Counted from the stretch's first letter, positions 1 through 8,627 are shown. The stretch is DNA of 64,000 nt from Subtercola frigoramans (GCF_016907385.1 NZ_JAFBBU010000001.1:2604001-2668000); one strand, 5' to 3'. Made by a program: numbers and translations. Notes: generated from the sequence alone by a model not told the origin.

Positions 1-545
1 ACGAGCCTGCGCCTGGGTGCCGCCTCGAGCCCAGCCATTCGCCGTACCGGCGAGTGAAGTCCGTCACAGCCGAACAACCACCGGCTCCGGATGCCCGAAC
101 CTCCGCCGAGCGAGACCGTCACTCCCCGGGCATCCTGAACCAGCGCCGTCACCTTGGCGTCGACGAACGTGACCCCGCACGAGAGCGCCCGCTGCACCAG
201 GGCACCGGACAGCGCTGTGCGCCGCACTCCCCTGCCCGATGGACCTTCGAAGTCATGCGTGGCGAATCGGGGGCCCAAACCCTGTCGATACGCGATGCCG
301 GTGATCGTGTGCCCGTCGACCTCCACCCCGAGCCGTGCCAGCTCAGCCATGGCTCCGGGCATGAGTCCCTCACCGCAGGCCTTGTCCAGCGGCAGCGAAC
401 GGGGTTCGACGACCACAACACTCAAGCCCCGCTGACGCGCACCAATGGCGGCCGCCAGGCCGACGGGCCCACCACCGACCACAATCAGGTCGCAGTCGGC
501 ACGGCCCCCGCCGGCAGCATCGTCGCCGCCCACAAACTCCGCCAT
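1..545 (-). CDS. FAD-dependent monooxygenase/oxidoreductase (SrsC-like), 3' end outside window
   Basis: The first 181 residues are visible. A dinucleotide-binding GGGPVG stands at about residues 24-29, an acidic residue ends the second strand (Glu47), CGEGLMP follows, and the second FAD motif GCDGLHSP is near 158-165. This is the PHBH/geranylgeranyl-reductase type of flavoprotein. It starts 2 bp after the stop of the methyltransferase gene, so it is the third gene of a type III PKS operon. By analogy with SrsC of Streptomyces griseus it would hydroxylate an alkylresorcinol ring towards a hydroquinone or quinone; that substrate is inferred from context only. The C-terminal part is not in the window. 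Confidence 0.85.
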   Translation of the reverse strand, partial: MAEFVGGDDAAGGGRADCDLIVVGGGPVGLAAAIGARQRGLSVVVVEPRSLPLDKACGEGLMPGAMAELARLGVEVDGHTITGIAYRQGLGPRFATHDFEGPSGRGVRRTALSGALVQRALSCGVTFVDAKVTALVQDARGVTVSLGGGSGIRSRWLFGCDGLHSPVRRMAGLEAAPRRRL

Positions 546-547
546 TC

Positions 548-1081
548 TCAGCCCGTCACCCCGGACTTGGCCAGGCCATACGCCAGAGCACGTTCTTCGA
601 CGGGGATGCGAAACCGAAGGAGCAGGACGAGGTTCACCACAGTGAAGACCAGGGCGGTGATCCAGGCGTTGTAGACCAGGGGAAGGGCGATGCCCTCTGC
701 GACCACCGCCACATAGTTGGGGTGCCTGAACCAGCGGTACGGCCCTTTGTTCACAAGGGGAAGGCCGGGCACCACGATCACCCTGGTATTCCACCGCTTT
801 CCGAGAGTGCCGATGCACCACCAGCGAAGTCCCTGCGACGCGAGAGCGATCACCAGCATCGGGTACCCGAGCCACGGCGTGAACGCGCGTTGAAGCAGGA
901 ACACCTCTGCGAGGCACGCCACCAGCATGCTCGTGTGCAGGATCACCATGAACGGAAAGTGGCGCTTGCCGAACTCGACTCCTCCCCTGGCGAAGGCCCA
1001 GGCCGCATTCCGCGAGGAGACTCCAAGCTCAACGAATCGCTCGCCACCGGTGGCGAAGATCAGCAGAGCGTAGAGCAGCAC
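548..1081 (-). CDS. isoprenylcysteine carboxyl methyltransferase-family membrane protein (SrsB/BpsB-like)
   Basis: 177 residues with about four hydrophobic segments. The signature NKGPYRWFRHPNY near residues 111-123 and a following acidic residue match the SAM-binding region of ICMT-type integral membrane methyltransferases. The start is GTG, with AGGAG just upstream overlapping the end of the PKS gene (5 bp gap). In Bacillus (BpsB) and Streptomyces (SrsB), relatives encoded next to a type III PKS O-methylate alkylpyrones or alkylresorcinols. That role is likely here because of the neighbours, but the acceptor is not shown by the sequence. Confidence 0.85.
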   Translation of the reverse strand: MLLYALLIFATGGERFVELGVSSRNAAWAFARGGVEFGKRHFPFMVILHTSMLVACLAEVFLLQRAFTPWLGYPMLVIALASQGLRWWCIGTLGKRWNTRVIVVPGLPLVNKGPYRWFRHPNYVAVVAEGIALPLVYNAWITALVFTVVNLVLLLRFRIPVEERALAYGLAKSGVTG

Positions 1082-1086
1082 GGGCG

Positions 1087-2178
1087 TTACAGCTCCTGCA
1101 ACTCGTCGTCAGGCCACTTCATGAGCACGATCTCGGCGCACACACCCGGGCCGAGGGCGAACAACATGCCCTTGTCGCCCGGAGTGAACTTCTGCTGATC
1201 GAGCGTCTCCGAGAGTACGTGGAGTATGGAGGCCGAAGACATGTTGCCCTTTGCTCCCATCGACTCCCAGCTGACATCGAGGGCACCGTCTGGCAGGCTC
1301 AGCGCGCTCGCGAAGGCATTCAGCACCCTCGGGCCTCCCGGATGAGCCATCCACACCTCCACGTCGGACACCGCGAGTTCGTGGTCGTCGAGGAATCCGA
1401 CGACGTCGGCATCGAAATGTTCGTCGATCACGTCAGCCACTCCCGCCGTCAGCACGATGCGGAACCCGCTCTCGCCGGGATTGAAGCCGAGCACATCTTC
1501 CGTTCCCGGGTAGAGCCTGCTGCGCGTGTCGAGCACGTCTGGCCCGGTGACCGGCAGTGCCTTCGCCCGTTCGGAGCCGACCATGACCACGGCGGCCGAA
1601 CCGTCACCGAAGAGCCCACTGGCCACGAGGTTTCCCATCGAGTCATCCCCCCGCTGAACAGTCAGGGAGCAGAGCTCGACTGAGATCAGCAGGGCCACGT
1701 CGTTCGGGTGCCCGAGGAGGTAGTCGTTGAGGCGGGCGATTCCTGCCGCTCCGGCCACACATCCGAGACCGAACATGGGCATGCGTTTGACATCGGGCCG
1801 AAACCCGAGTCGGAGCGCGACGAGAGCGTCGACAGACGGAGCGGAGATACCAGTCACGGAGGTGAAGACGATGAAATCGACGTCTTCGGGCTTCAACGAG
1901 GCCTTCGCGAGCGCACCGAGGGTTGCCTCTTCGGCAAGCCCGACGGCAGCGGTGATGAAGGTGTTGTTGGTGAGGGTGAAGTTCAGGCTGCTGTTCTTGT
2001 ACCAGTCGTACGGCATGACGAGGTGACGGGTATTCACCTTGCTATTGGTGTGCAAGCGATTGAGCAGCGCTCGCTTCGACGGGTTGTCTGTGATGATCGG
2101 ACCAAGAAGCTCCGTTATTTCAGACTGGGTGTAGGAATGAGGGGGAAAGGCTGCGGCAACTCCCGATATTCTTGGCAT
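1087..2178 (-). CDS. type III polyketide synthase (phenolic lipid/alkylresorcinol type)
   Basis: 363 residues, the normal length for a chalcone-synthase-fold enzyme. The catalytic triad is complete: Cys140 in FGLGCVAGAAG, His279 in AHPGGP and Asn312 in KGNMSSAS. The enzyme condenses malonyl-CoA onto an acyl starter; the downstream methyltransferase and flavoprotein suggest a long-chain alkylresorcinol or alkylpyrone product made at the membrane. ATG start, with a -10-like TAGCGT six bases upstream, so the cluster probably starts its own leaderless transcript here. It could also be a PhlD- or pyrone-type enzyme; starter specificity cannot be read from the sequence. Confidence 0.93.
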   Translation of the reverse strand: MPRISGVAAAFPPHSYTQSEITELLGPIITDNPSKRALLNRLHTNSKVNTRHLVMPYDWYKNSSLNFTLTNNTFITAAVGLAEEATLGALAKASLKPEDVDFIVFTSVTGISAPSVDALVALRLGFRPDVKRMPMFGLGCVAGAAGIARLNDYLLGHPNDVALLISVELCSLTVQRGDDSMGNLVASGLFGDGSAAVVMVGSERAKALPVTGPDVLDTRSRLYPGTEDVLGFNPGESGFRIVLTAGVADVIDEHFDADVVGFLDDHELAVSDVEVWMAHPGGPRVLNAFASALSLPDGALDVSWESMGAKGNMSSASILHVLSETLDQQKFTPGDKGMLFALGPGVCAEIVLMKWPDDELQEL

Positions 2179-2184
2179 TTTTGC

Positions 2185-2190
2185 ACGCTA
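2185..2190 (-). promoter_or_regulatory. -10-like box of the type III PKS operon
   Basis: TAGCGT, six bases before the ATG at 2178; leaderless arrangement. No convincing -35. Confidence 0.5.
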
Positions 2191-2227
2191 CCACGCGCGG
2201 AGAGACAGAATTCGCCACGGATGTTGC

Positions 2228-3436
2228 CTAAAGGGATTTACCGCTGATTTTGTCCCTCATTGGGACGAATGGGAGAGCGACGAGGGGCAGAATCGCTGTC
2301 ACCCCGAACGCACCACCGAACCCGACGAGAGCAATCAGCCCACCCGCGATCGGCGCCGTGGCGGCGGCCGCCAGGAACTGCGCTGTGTTCTGCGCGCCGA
2401 GGGCCCGGCCCGACCACCGGCCGCCGGCCAACTCTGCTACCGCAGTGAACGCCAGGCCGTTGTCGGCGACCGTGATGGTCGAGGCGGCAACGACCGCGAG
2501 AGCGGCCAGCACTGGCCACCCGAGAACATCGGTGCCGGCCAGCACCAGCATCGACAGGCTCGCGGCCACCGCGACGATACGCAGCGGTCCCATGCGGCTG
2601 CCCATCCGGTCGGAGAGGATTCCGACCCCGATGCGACCGACGGCACCGACCAGTTGTGAAATGCCGACGATGGTCCCGGCCGCGAGAGGACTCCATCCCT
2701 CGGCCGTGATGAGCCAGACCAGGGCGAACGTCGAGACGACGAACTGCGGAAACACGAGGAGGACCGACACGAGATGGATGCGCCACAGCACTGCGCTCGT
2801 ACGGTAGGGGTTGGCGGGGCGCCCCGTCGCCGAGCCTTCCGCCAGCGGCGGGCGGTGCGGATCGACGATGAACAGTGCGGAGAGAGCCGCCGCGAGCGCC
2901 GTGATCGCGAGCGGGAAGACCAGCGCCTCCCCCAGGCCACCCGCTGCCGCGAGCGACGGAATCACGAGCGCCGCGACGGCCACGCCCAAGGGTTGCGCCA
3001 TCTGCCTGATTCCCATGGCCAGCCCTCTGCGCCTGGCCGGGAACCAGCCCACGACGAGGCGACCACCGGCAGCGTTGGCGCTGGCCGCGCCCATGCCGCC
3101 GAGAGCGAAGAACAGGGCGAGCGTGACCAGATCGGTCGACAGGAAGGCACCCAGGCCAGCAAGCGCTGTCACTGTGAGCCCAGCCGTGATGACCCAGTGC
3201 TCGCCGATCGCATCGGCGAGGGCGCCCCATGCGATCAGCGTGAGAACCATGCCGAGAGACGGAGCCGCCACCAGCAATCCGGCCTGCCCGAGGGAGAGTC
3301 CTCGTTCGGTAGTGAGCAGTGGCAGGAGAAAAGCGGGAGTGGTCACGGCGACCGTGCCGGCCACCTGCGCGAACAGGCCGAGTGCCAACATGAACCAGGG
3401 GCGCGTTCGCTCGAAGGGCGGCGCGGTGGTGTGCAT
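2228..3436 (-). CDS. MFS transporter
   Basis: 402 residues with about 12 membrane helices and the loop between helices 2 and 3 (GALADAIGEHWVI) typical of the major facilitator superfamily. The closest style is the nitrate/cyanate-like or drug exporter group; the substrate is unknown. GTG at 3439 and ATG at 3436 are adjacent. I chose ATG because a -10-like TAGTGT lies exactly six bases before it. The gene ends 49 bp before the type III PKS gene on the same strand, so export of the PKS product is possible, but both genes seem to have their own promoter. Confidence 0.88.
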   Translation of the reverse strand: MHTTAPPFERTRPWFMLALGLFAQVAGTVAVTTPAFLLPLLTTERGLSLGQAGLLVAAPSLGMVLTLIAWGALADAIGEHWVITAGLTVTALAGLGAFLSTDLVTLALFFALGGMGAASANAAGGRLVVGWFPARRRGLAMGIRQMAQPLGVAVAALVIPSLAAAGGLGEALVFPLAITALAAALSALFIVDPHRPPLAEGSATGRPANPYRTSAVLWRIHLVSVLLVFPQFVVSTFALVWLITAEGWSPLAAGTIVGISQLVGAVGRIGVGILSDRMGSRMGPLRIVAVAASLSMLVLAGTDVLGWPVLAALAVVAASTITVADNGLAFTAVAELAGGRWSGRALGAQNTAQFLAAAATAPIAGGLIALVGFGGAFGVTAILPLVALPFVPMRDKISGKSL

Positions 3437-3442
3437 CACTCC

Positions 3443-3448
3443 ACACTA
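3443..3448 (-). promoter_or_regulatory. -10-like box of MFS gene
   Basis: TAGTGT, six bases before ATG 3436; leaderless arrangement. Confidence 0.45.
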
Positions 3449-3504
3449 AATGCTCGTGAGAACGTTGCCGCTGCGCCGTGACGCGGCGAGAACCCGCATA
3501 ACCG

Positions 3505-3510
3505 TAAACT
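3505..3510 (+). promoter_or_regulatory. -10-like box of GAP-family gene
   Basis: TAAACT, seven bases before ATG 3518. No Shine-Dalgarno sequence is present, which fits a leaderless mRNA. Confidence 0.5.
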
Positions 3511-3517
3511 AACCGGT

Positions 3518-4186
3518 ATGGCAGGGGTGATCGGGCACATTCTTCCGCTGGCCCTTGCGGTCGCGCTCAGCTCCATTCCCATCATCGCTGTCATCCTCAT
3601 TCTGCTTTCCCCCACTCCCCCCGCGGTGGGAATCGCGTTCATGATCGGGTTCACTGCCGGCGTCTTCCTCGTCGTCAGTGTTCTCAGCGTCGGGTTCCGC
3701 CTGATACCGCAGCCGACCGCGTCGAACCCGCCGTTCTGGCAGGGCCTGGTGGAGATCCTCGCGGGAATCGTCTTGACGGTCTACGCGAGCATCTCGTGGT
3801 ACCGCGCGTCGAAGAGCGACATGGATCCGAGCCTTCCGAAGTGGATGTCAGCGCTGAACCATCTCAATCTGTTCAGCGCGGTGGGCGTCGGGTTCGCACT
3901 GGCGTTCCGGCCGAAGAACCTCCTGCTGTCGATCGCAGCCGGTGTGGAGATCGGCAGTGCCGGGCTGGGTGTAGCCGAGTCACTGATCCCTCTCGGTATC
4001 TTCACCGTGGTCGGCGTCTGCACCGTCGCCGGCCCCGTGGTCGGTTACACCCTTCTCGGCAAGAAGATGGAAGACACCCTCAACGCGACCCGGGAGTGGG
4101 TCGTGCGCAACAACCACAGCGTGACGAGCGTGGTGCTCATCATGGCCGGGGTGGTCATCCTCGGTGCCGGAATCGCCCGCCTCTAG
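3518..4186 (+). CDS. GAP (Sap) family membrane protein
   Basis: 222 residues with six predicted membrane helices. The pattern LALAVALSSIPIIAVILIL at the N-terminus, the central FRPKNLLLS and the late GPVVGYTLLGKKM match the actinobacterial GAP/Sap family, named from mycobacterial proteins linked to glycolipid export (Sap in sulfolipid-1 addressing, Gap in glycopeptidolipid transport). Such a role is only inferred. It is divergent from the MFS gene and convergent with the GNAT gene, whose 3' end is 4 bp away. Confidence 0.85.
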   Translation: MAGVIGHILPLALAVALSSIPIIAVILILLSPTPPAVGIAFMIGFTAGVFLVVSVLSVGFRLIPQPTASNPPFWQGLVEILAGIVLTVYASISWYRASKSDMDPSLPKWMSALNHLNLFSAVGVGFALAFRPKNLLLSIAAGVEIGSAGLGVAESLIPLGIFTVVGVCTVAGPVVGYTLLGKKMEDTLNATREWVVRNNHSVTSVVLIMAGVVILGAGIARL

Positions 4187-4190
4187 CCGT

Positions 4191-4700
4191 TCAGCGGCCA
4201 GCGACCTGAGCGGCCATCAGCGACACCACGACCGTGCCGCCCTTCGTGGCCTGCTGCCCGACCTCGCTGAACCCGAGGCGGCCGTGGAAGGCGAGCGAGC
4301 CCGGGTTGGGTGGCTGCAGGTTCACCTCGCAGAAGACCTCTCGCCGACGGGCATCCCGAGCCGCCTCGAACACCGCCGAATAGAGCACCTGCCCGAGCTT
4401 TCTGCCCCGGTGGCCGTCTGCCACCACGATCCGGTCCACATAGAGAAAGTCGTCTGACCTGGTCTCGAACCAGCGATAGTTCTCGCTGTCGTAGGGAGCA
4501 CCGGCCACGAAGGTCACCACGAACCCGAGCACGGTCTGCAGGTCACGCTCGTCGACGACGGCAATCGAGAGATGGCTGTCACTGAGGATCGCCCGGAGCG
4601 CCGCCTCATCGAGTTCGTTGACCGCGGGCACGGCGGCGTTGTTCAGTCTCAGCAGCTGGGTTTCATCGGCGGGCGACACCGGGCGAACGACAATACTCAT
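4191..4700 (-). CDS. GNAT family N-acetyltransferase
   Basis: 169 residues from the ATG at 4700 (MSIVVRPVSPADE). The frame is open further upstream, but that part overlaps the divergent SDR gene and looks non-coding. Visible features are the core strand YVDRIVVADGHRGRKLGQVLY, whose Arg/Gly-rich loop is the acetyl-CoA pyrophosphate-binding motif A, and the late CEVNLQPPNPGSLAFHGRLGF segment. The acceptor substrate is unknown. A -10-like TACGGT six bases before the ATG supports this start. Confidence 0.87.
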   Translation of the reverse strand: MSIVVRPVSPADETQLLRLNNAAVPAVNELDEAALRAILSDSHLSIAVVDERDLQTVLGFVVTFVAGAPYDSENYRWFETRSDDFLYVDRIVVADGHRGRKLGQVLYSAVFEAARDARRREVFCEVNLQPPNPGSLAFHGRLGFSEVGQQATKGGTVVVSLMAAQVAGR

Positions 4701-4706
4701 CCCCCG

Positions 4707-4712
4707 ACCGTA
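4707..4712 (-). promoter_or_regulatory. -10-like box of GNAT gene
   Basis: TACGGT, six bases before ATG 4700. It lies back to back with the SDR promoter in a 59-bp divergent spacer. Confidence 0.45.
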
Positions 4713-4747
4713 TCGCGAGCCCGGGCGAGTGTGGGCGCACGGCGCAT

Positions 4748-4753
4748 TACGCT
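4748..4753 (+). promoter_or_regulatory. -10-like box of SDR gene
   Basis: TACGCT, six bases before ATG 4760. GGCAGG touches the ATG directly, too close for a normal ribosome site. Confidence 0.45.
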
Positions 4754-4759
4754 GGCAGG

Positions 4760-5731
4760 ATGATCGGCAAACCGTCACGCAGACCGTTCGACATCGTGCT
4801 TCCCGAGCTCACGGGCAAACGTGCTCTCGTGACCGGGGCCAACTCGGGCCTGGGCTTCGAAACCGCCAAGCGACTGATGGCGGCCGGTGCCGACGTGATC
4901 ATCACCGCACGTTCTGCAGAGAAGGGCCAGGCGGCCCTGCGCGAGCTGCAGTCTCTGGCGAGCGTCGCGTCGCCACAACCCGCACGGGGAACCGTCACCC
5001 TCGCGAGCCTCGATCTCGCCACCCTCGCGTCGGTCGAACGCCTCGCCTCCGAGGTCGTGGCAGACGGGCATCCACTCGACCTGCTCTTCAACAACGCGGG
5101 TGTGATGGCTGTGCCGAAACGGACCCTGACCGACGACGGTTTCGAACTGCAGCTCGGTACGAACCACCTGGGGCACTTCGCGCTGACGGGCAGTCTGCTG
5201 CCGGCACTGATGCGCTCGGATTCCGCGCGGGTGATCACGATGTCGAGCATCATGCACTGGATGGGACGGATCGACTTCGACGACCTGCAATCGGAGAACC
5301 ACTACAACGCCTGGGGCGCCTACGGCCAGTCCAAACTCGCGAATCTCATGTTCGCGAAGGAATTCGCTCGCCGGAGTGCATCGCTCGGCTGGAAGATCCT
5401 GAGCGTCGCCGCCCACCCGGGCTTCAGCCGCACGAATCTGCAATCGTCGGGGCCGAACCTCGGCCGGGAGAAGCCGTCGGGTTTCATGAGCCGCATGAAT
5501 GCCGCCCCCGGAATGACCCAGTCGGCGGCAGAGGGCGCGTTGCCAGAACTCTTCGCAGCGACAAACCCCGAAGCCCTGGGTGGCGACTACTTCGGGCCCT
5601 CTGGCTTCTTCGAGCTCACCGGCGAACCGGGATTTGCCCACTTTGCCAAGCGCGCCGACAAGGAGCGACCCGCGGAATTGCTCTGGTCGATGTCAGAGTC
5701 GCTGACGGGCGTGACTTTCCCGACGGACTGA
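4760..5731 (+). CDS. short-chain dehydrogenase/reductase
   Basis: 323 residues. The Rossmann motif TGANSGLG is at 25-32, NNAG at 111-114, a serine pair at 162-163, and Tyr188/Lys192 form YxxxK. This is the classical catalytic set of an NAD(P)-dependent oxidoreductase. The 'light-dependent protochlorophyllide reductase/retinol dehydrogenase-like' SDR group has this length and the HPGFSRTNL segment after the active site. The substrate is unknown. It is divergent from the GNAT gene with 59 bp between the starts. Confidence 0.92.
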   Translation: MIGKPSRRPFDIVLPELTGKRALVTGANSGLGFETAKRLMAAGADVIITARSAEKGQAALRELQSLASVASPQPARGTVTLASLDLATLASVERLASEVVADGHPLDLLFNNAGVMAVPKRTLTDDGFELQLGTNHLGHFALTGSLLPALMRSDSARVITMSSIMHWMGRIDFDDLQSENHYNAWGAYGQSKLANLMFAKEFARRSASLGWKILSVAAHPGFSRTNLQSSGPNLGREKPSGFMSRMNAAPGMTQSAAEGALPELFAATNPEALGGDYFGPSGFFELTGEPGFAHFAKRADKERPAELLWSMSESLTGVTFPTD

Positions 5732-5742
5732 CGATGCGGGCC

Positions 5743-6396
5743 TCAGAGCCCGAAGTCACCGAAATCGCCGAAACCCGAGTCGGAGAAACCGCCCCCGAAG
5801 TCACCGCCGAAACCGTCCGAGCCGCCGTCGGCGGAGACCGTATCGGCCTGATCTGACGAATCGGCAGAGGTGTCCGATTCAGCCGGCTGCTGGTCAGTGG
5901 GCGAGTCTGACGCCTGACTGGCATCGGCGCTCTGGTCGCTGCCGATCGAATCGGGAATGAAGGCCTGCGCGATGGCCGATCCGATCACGAAGCCTGCCAC
6001 CGAACCGAGCAGCGAACTCGCGAACATGCCGCCGAACCCCATGCCCCCGCCGAGGCCGGACTGCGGACCTGACAGCGTTCGTTCGAGTACCCCTGGCTGC
6101 CTGATCTCCGATCGGGTCGCGGAGCGCGCCAGGGCTTCTGGTGTCGCCGACGCTGGCGCATCTCCGGCCTGTGCAGCGGTCGTGAGCTCAGTGAAGATGA
6201 TGTCGCGCTGGGCCGGGGTGAGTTTGGCGAATGCCTCAGCGTGCACCTGCTCGATGGTTTCGGGCGGTGCCGTTCGGAGCAGGTAGCGGTAGCGTTCCAC
6301 CGCGACCTCGTCGGCCGACTTCGCTGCAGGAGGTGCCGGGTCATTCACGCGGGGTGGCTCTTCGGCTCTGCCCAACAATCGATCCAGAAATCCCAT
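5743..6396 (-). CDS. conserved actinobacterial protein with one hydrophobic stretch and Gly/Asp-rich tail
   Basis: 217 residues from ATG 6396 (MGFLDRLLG). The frame continues 13 codons upstream but reads like leader sequence. A helical segment around 30-75 (VERYRYLLRTAPPETIEQVH, then LTPAQRDIIF) is followed by a Gly-rich hydrophobic stretch near 115-150 that could be a membrane segment. The tail is acidic, Ser-rich, and ends in repeated GFGD/GFSD units. Relatives are often labelled 'cation-transporting ATPase' without motif support: there is no P-loop or P-type ATPase motif here. Function unknown. Confidence 0.75.
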   Translation of the reverse strand: MGFLDRLLGRAEEPPRVNDPAPPAAKSADEVAVERYRYLLRTAPPETIEQVHAEAFAKLTPAQRDIIFTELTTAAQAGDAPASATPEALARSATRSEIRQPGVLERTLSGPQSGLGGGMGFGGMFASSLLGSVAGFVIGSAIAQAFIPDSIGSDQSADASQASDSPTDQQPAESDTSADSSDQADTVSADGGSDGFGGDFGGGFSDSGFGDFGDFGL

Positions 6397-6488
6397 GGTG
6401 CTGACAGCCCCTTCATCGTGTGGTCGAAGTGACAATCTAGGTCATCTCGCCGCATGCTTTCTGAGAGCTTTGACAGAACCGGTGACCC

Positions 6489-6938
6489 TCAGCCTGCGAT
6501 TGGCCCGGTCGGCCTGGGCTCCAGCAAAACGAGCGGGATCTCGCGCGTCGTCTTCATCTGGTACCCCGCGTAGTTGGCGTAACGCTTCGTAATGACCGGC
6601 CACAGGCGCGCGCGTTCCTCGGGCGTCGCCACGCGGGCATTCATCGGCTTCGACGGCGCTCCCCCGATCACCACGTCGACGTTCGGGTTGCTCTCGAGGT
6701 TCAGGAACCAGGCCGGATGCCTGTCGTCACCACCGCGCGAGGCGACGACGACGTACAGATCGCCGTCGTGAAACGGAGACGTCAGCATCGTGGCCCGTCT
6801 CTCGCCACTTCGACGCCCGATGGTCGTGAGCTCGATCACCGGCATCTGGTTGATCGACCAGCCGACGCGACCCCGGGTGATCCACTGCACGAAGCGGTGC
6901 GACGACTCCATGGCCTTCATGAACACAGTTGATGGCAT
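6489..6938 (-). CDS. deazaflavin (F420)-dependent nitroreductase family protein
   Basis: 149 residues from ATG 6938. The conserved core IELTTIGRRSGERRATMLTS, the strand DLYVVVASRGGDDRHPAWFLNL and the C-terminal RYANYAGYQMKTTREIPLVLL place it in the DDN/Rv3547 family (split beta-barrel), which uses reduced F420 to reduce quinones or nitro compounds. The start lies 11 bp after the isochorismatase-like gene's stop, so the two may be co-transcribed. An LLM-type F420 enzyme at 60.1-60.9 kb supports the presence of the cofactor. Confidence 0.88.
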   Translation of the reverse strand: MPSTVFMKAMESSHRFVQWITRGRVGWSINQMPVIELTTIGRRSGERRATMLTSPFHDGDLYVVVASRGGDDRHPAWFLNLESNPNVDVVIGGAPSKPMNARVATPEERARLWPVITKRYANYAGYQMKTTREIPLVLLEPRPTGPIAG

Positions 6939-6949
6939 GCCTGGCGGCC

Positions 6950-7594
6950 CTATCGGGTTTCCTGTGAAGCGGCAGCGGGGGTCTGCCTCGTACGAGCCCC
7001 CGCGGTGCTCGCGAAGATGTCTGACGGCGACAGGGCGGCGCCGGTCTGCAGGGCATCCACCCACTCGGCCGTGGTCGTGACCGCAGCGAAACCGCTCTGC
7101 AGAACGACCAGCACGCTCTCGTGGAGCGCCTGGGCCGAGATCGAACCGGCCTCGTTCGCGAAGTCGAGGGTACCGGTGGCGTCAGAGAGCAGTTCGACGC
7201 CGAACCCGCGCTGAACGGCATCGCGTGCGGTCGCTTCGTCGCAGTTCTGCGTCATATATCCGGCGATCGTGATCGTGTCGACCTCTTCTGCCGCCAGCCA
7301 GGCGCCGAGCACGGTGCCGTCGAAAGCCGAGTCCTCGGTCTTGTCGACGAGAAGGCTGCGTGGATGCTCGGCCACACTCGCCAGCAACGCGCCGCCGTGG
7401 CTGCCTGTTGCAAAGATCGGGGACGACTCCGGCGCAACGTGCTGCACGATCACTATCGGCACGTGAGCGCCGGTCGCGGCCTGCATGGCGGCGAGGATGT
7501 TGGGCACGCTGACGCCGAGTGGCGGATACGTGACCCGCAGACTGCCGTCGATGTACTCGTTCTGCACATCGATGACGATGAGGGCGCGATTCAT
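6950..7594 (-). CDS. isochorismatase-family cysteine hydrolase
   Basis: 214 residues. The catalytic set of the family is visible: Asp9 (VIDVQNEY), Lys85 (DKTEDSAF) and Cys118 (YMTQNCDEATARDA). The Cys shows it is a hydrolase of the nicotinamidase/N-carbamoylsarcosine-amidase type and not a true isochorismatase. The ATG is preceded by AGGAGA. The substrate is unknown. It is followed closely by the F420-type reductase and lies downstream of a LysR gene on the same strand. Confidence 0.9.
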   Translation of the reverse strand: MNRALIVIDVQNEYIDGSLRVTYPPLGVSVPNILAAMQAATGAHVPIVIVQHVAPESSPIFATGSHGGALLASVAEHPRSLLVDKTEDSAFDGTVLGAWLAAEEVDTITIAGYMTQNCDEATARDAVQRGFGVELLSDATGTLDFANEAGSISAQALHESVLVVLQSGFAAVTTTAEWVDALQTGAALSPSDIFASTAGARTRQTPAAASQETR

Positions 7595-7644
7595 GATTTC
7601 TCCTGTCGTCGTGCAGACGATGGTCTCTTCGGTATCTTCCTACG

Positions 7645-8505
7645 CTAGACGGTCCGGGGCTGGCTCAGTGGGCGACCCATGATCGCCGTAGTGAGAGCCT
7701 CGATGGGCGCAGCGGGTGCAGACGGGTTGGAGAGGAGCCGGAAATCGACATGTCCGAGCTCGGGCAGACCGAACCGCTGCCCGACGGTGACCAGGTCGTC
7801 GGGGATGAGCGACTGCGGGAACACTGCGATGCCGAGGCCGGCCCGCACGGCCGCGAGCATGCCGTTGACCTCGCGCGTGTTGCAGGTGATGCGCCAGGTG
7901 CGACCAGCGTTCTCCAGGGCGTCGATCGCACTCTGGCGACTGATGCTCGGCGCCTGGTAGGCGATGAGGGGCACAGGAATGCCCGGCTCGACCAGCGTCT
8001 TCTCCTGCCCGACCCACACCAGGTCGTCGCGTCGCACGAGCGAACCCTCATCGGAGTCGGACATGCGCTTGATGAAGATCAGATCGAGTTGGCCGCTCTT
8101 CAGCCGACGGTAGAGGGGCGTGCTCTGGTTGACGGTGAGCTCGAGATTGATCTGCGGATACAACTGGCGGAAGTGCCGGAGGATCCGCGGCAGCTGCGTG
8201 ATGGCGAGATCGTCTGCCGCGCCGAATCTCAGGCGACCCTTCATCGCCGATCCGGTGAAGTAGGCCGAGGCCGCCGAGTGGGCGGCGAGGATGGTTCTCG
8301 CGAAGCCTGCCATAGCGTCGCCGTTGTCGGTCATGCGCACATCGCGGGTATCCCGCGCCACGAGCATCCTCCCGGCCGCCACTTCGAGCTTGCGGATGTG
8401 CTGGCTCACCGTCGGCTGGCTGATGCCGAGCCGGTGGGCCGCCGCCGTGAAGCTGTGCGTCTCGGCGACTGCAAGGAAAGTCTTCAGCAGAATCGGTTCG
8501 AACAC
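7645..8505 (-). CDS. LysR-family transcriptional regulator
   Basis: 286 residues from GTG 8505, with an AAAGG ribosome site nine bases upstream. The N-terminal winged helix-turn-helix (TAAAHRLGISQPTVSQHIRKLE, about 21-42) is canonical, followed by a periplasmic-binding-type effector domain (about 90-280). It is divergent from an EntS-like MFS exporter. The 122-bp AT-rich spacer between them (about 8506-8627) is the likely operator region, so the exporter or the downstream isochorismatase pair could be its target. The effector is unknown. Confidence 0.92.
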   Translation of the reverse strand: MFEPILLKTFLAVAETHSFTAAAHRLGISQPTVSQHIRKLEVAAGRMLVARDTRDVRMTDNGDAMAGFARTILAAHSAASAYFTGSAMKGRLRFGAADDLAITQLPRILRHFRQLYPQINLELTVNQSTPLYRRLKSGQLDLIFIKRMSDSDEGSLVRRDDLVWVGQEKTLVEPGIPVPLIAYQAPSISRQSAIDALENAGRTWRITCNTREVNGMLAAVRAGLGIAVFPQSLIPDDLVTVGQRFGLPELGHVDFRLLSNPSAPAAPIEALTTAIMGRPLSQPRTV

Positions 8506-8627
8506 GTGCAGCGCCTTTCATTCGAAAAGGTAATGGGAGTAATAGTTCCAATTTAGCAATTCAATGTCACTTTGCGCGATACCGTCGGAGTACAGAACAC
8601 CTATCGATACTGGCTAGAGGTTTCACC

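Noticed and set aside
54-674. 206-residue open frame on the plus strand
   Set aside because: Lies antisense to the FAD monooxygenase, has no family likeness, and arises from high-GC third positions.
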